This document shows, one piece after another, positions 63,320-64,000 of a DNA stretch of 64,000 nt (the stretch's first letter is position 1; each line of letters begins with the position of its first letter). The stretch is from Streptomyces sp. NBC_00572. Its GTDB lineage: Bacteria; Actinomycetota; Actinomycetes; Streptomycetales; Streptomycetaceae. The translations under genes were made by a program, and so were the position numbers. The stretch lies in contig NZ_JAPENX010000001.1 in NCBI RefSeq assembly GCF_026341815.1, forward strand, positions 2,232,001-2,296,000. Direction: 5' to 3'. The notes beneath the pieces are model-generated. The model was not told the origin of the DNA and did not search any database. It saw nothing but the letters and a program-made list of their open reading frames with translations.

Positions 63320-63348
63320 GGGGCGGGGCCCAAGAAAGGCCCCGCCCC
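63320..63348 (-). terminator. Hairpin terminator of the hemD-type gene
   Basis: GGGGCGGGGCC (63320-63330) pairs with GGCCCCGCCCC (63338-63348) around CAAGAAA. On the minus strand it follows the hemD stop by 14 bases, and CTTTGGCTTTGC comes after the stem. Confidence 0.8.
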
Positions 63349-63362
63349 CAGGAAACACCCGA

Positions 63363-64000
63363 CTACGTCGTCCGCCGTCGCCTGGCGCCAGGCCGCCGCT
63401 CACTGGGCCGGGTCACAGGATCCCCCGCCTCAAGCGCGGCCTCCCGCCGCCGCAGACCGAAGTCCGCCAGCGCCTCCGCCAGCTTGTGCACGGACGGCTC
63501 GGGCGACAGCACGTCCACCCGCAGCCCGTGCTCCTCGGCGGTCTTGGCCGTGGCGGGACCGATGCACGCGATCACGGTCACGTTGTGCGGCTTCCCGGCG
63601 ATACCGACCAGGTTCCGCACGGTCGAGGACGACGTGAAGAGCACGGCGTCGAACCCGCCCCCCTTGATCGCCTCCCGCGTGTCCGCCGGCGGCGGCGAAG
63701 CCCGTACGGTCCGGTAGGCGGTGACGTCGTCGACCTCCCACCCGAGCTCGATGAGCCCCGCGACCAGCGTCTCGGTCGCGATGTCGGCCCGCGGCAGGAA
63801 GACGCGGTCGATCGGGTCGAAGACCGGGTCGTACGGGGGCCAGTCCTCAAGCAGACCGGCCGCGGACTGCTCCCCGCTCGGCACCAGGTCCGGCTTCACA
63901 CCGAAGTCGACGAGCGCGGCGGCCGTCTGCTCGCCCACCGCCGCGACCTTGATGCCGGCGAAGGCACGCGCGTCGAGCCCGTACTCCTCGAACTTCTCCC
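63363..64000 (-). CDS. hemD: Uroporphyrinogen-III synthase (HemD domain), 5' part outside window
   Basis: This minus-strand frame is open to the right edge (about 212 codons present). The visible part is the second half of a HemD fold: KVAAVGEQTAAALVDFGVKP, then RVFLPRADIATETLVAGL and FTSSSTVRNLVGIAGK and GPATAKTAEEHGLRVDVL. It closes linear hydroxymethylbilane to uroporphyrinogen III. In Streptomyces this domain is usually fused behind a SAM-dependent uroporphyrinogen methyltransferase (CobA); that part, if present, is outside. The C-terminal tail is rich in Arg and Glu. Confidence 0.9.
   Translation of the reverse strand, partial: EKFEEYGLDARAFAGIKVAAVGEQTAAALVDFGVKPDLVPSGEQSAAGLLEDWPPYDPVFDPIDRVFLPRADIATETLVAGLIELGWEVDDVTAYRTVRASPPPADTREAIKGGGFDAVLFTSSSTVRNLVGIAGKPHNVTVIACIGPATAKTAEEHGLRVDVLSPEPSVHKLAEALADFGLRRREAALEAGDPVTRPSERRPGARRRRTT

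Noticed and set aside
63145..63333. A 62-codon minus-strand frame ahead of hemB
   Set aside because: It is built on the 19-base repeats and the Gly-rich palindromes, and has no fold or start signal.

Overview
This is a high-GC actinobacterial chromosome segment, almost certainly from Streptomyces. The evidence is the strong third-position GC bias, frequent GTG/TTG starts, GGAGG-type ribosome binding sites, many TetR/MarR/AraC/MerR regulators, the futalosine (not Men) menaquinone genes, and typical Streptomyces families (DUF2637, DUF3558, DUF1876, DUF4229, DUF4253, and a small GntR protein with a Cys-rich partner). From memory, the orders mqnE-asnC-ubiX-mqnP-ubiD and hemL-phosphatase-resA-ccdA-resB-ccsB match the core region of Streptomyces coelicolor. 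I saw no rRNA, tRNA, IS element or CRISPR array.

Layout. 1-891 is a partial Ser/Thr kinase running off the left edge. 1029-3557 holds a VOC protein, a TetR regulator and a DUF4097 protein with a motif-rich upstream region. 3790-6786 is a lipid or steroid-type catabolic cluster: a deazaflavin oxidoreductase coupled to an acyl-CoA dehydrogenase, divergent from a thiolase/lipid-transfer protein across two operator-like dyads. 6896-8838 is a coupled FAD monooxygenase and PNPOx pair. 8852-11524 is a long-chain acyl-CoA synthetase behind a TetR gene. 11594-15761 has a small secreted protein, a dicarboxylate symporter, a DUF4229 protein, a GNAT enzyme and an AraC/GyrI regulator.

15813-20825 is the menaquinone block on the minus strand: ubiD, mqnP and ubiX, then an Lrp/AsnC regulator and mqnE. 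A 41-codon basic peptide is encoded between the two groups on the opposite strand. 20916-23360 has a PLDc_N membrane protein, a LysR regulator and an EamA exporter whose genes overlap tail to tail, and a tiny secreted protein. 23508-24647 is a small Streptomyces-specific cassette. 24679-26047 encodes a coupled deaminase and 2OG oxygenase. 26209-29844 encodes a STAND-like P-loop NTPase followed three bases later by a membrane-anchored periplasmic-binding-type protein. This pair is my best candidate for an undescribed system.

29851-38257 (minus) is a cytochrome c system II block (resA, ccdA, resB, ccsB), with a secreted NodB-fold deacetylase, a histidine phosphatase and hemL. 38527-44898 mixes a protein with a collagen-like tract, an APC permease, MerR, a signal-less FepB-like protein, a mycothiol-dependent-type DinB protein and an AraC regulator. 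44913-52211 carries GNAT enzymes, regulators, redox enzymes and a strong TetR-controlled flavin monooxygenase promoter. 52463-57153 has an RtcB ligase, two DUF3558 lipoproteins and a DUF2637 membrane protein. 57235-64000 has divergent lysS (class I) and argS, DUF1876, DUF4253, hemB and the 3' part of a hemD-type gene.

Co-operation. Haem supply (hemL, hemB, hemD) and haem export or ligation to cytochrome c (ccs/res) sit in one window together with late menaquinone synthesis, so much of the core respiratory cofactor machinery is here. All functional calls come from reading motifs and remembered family knowledge; no database search was possible.
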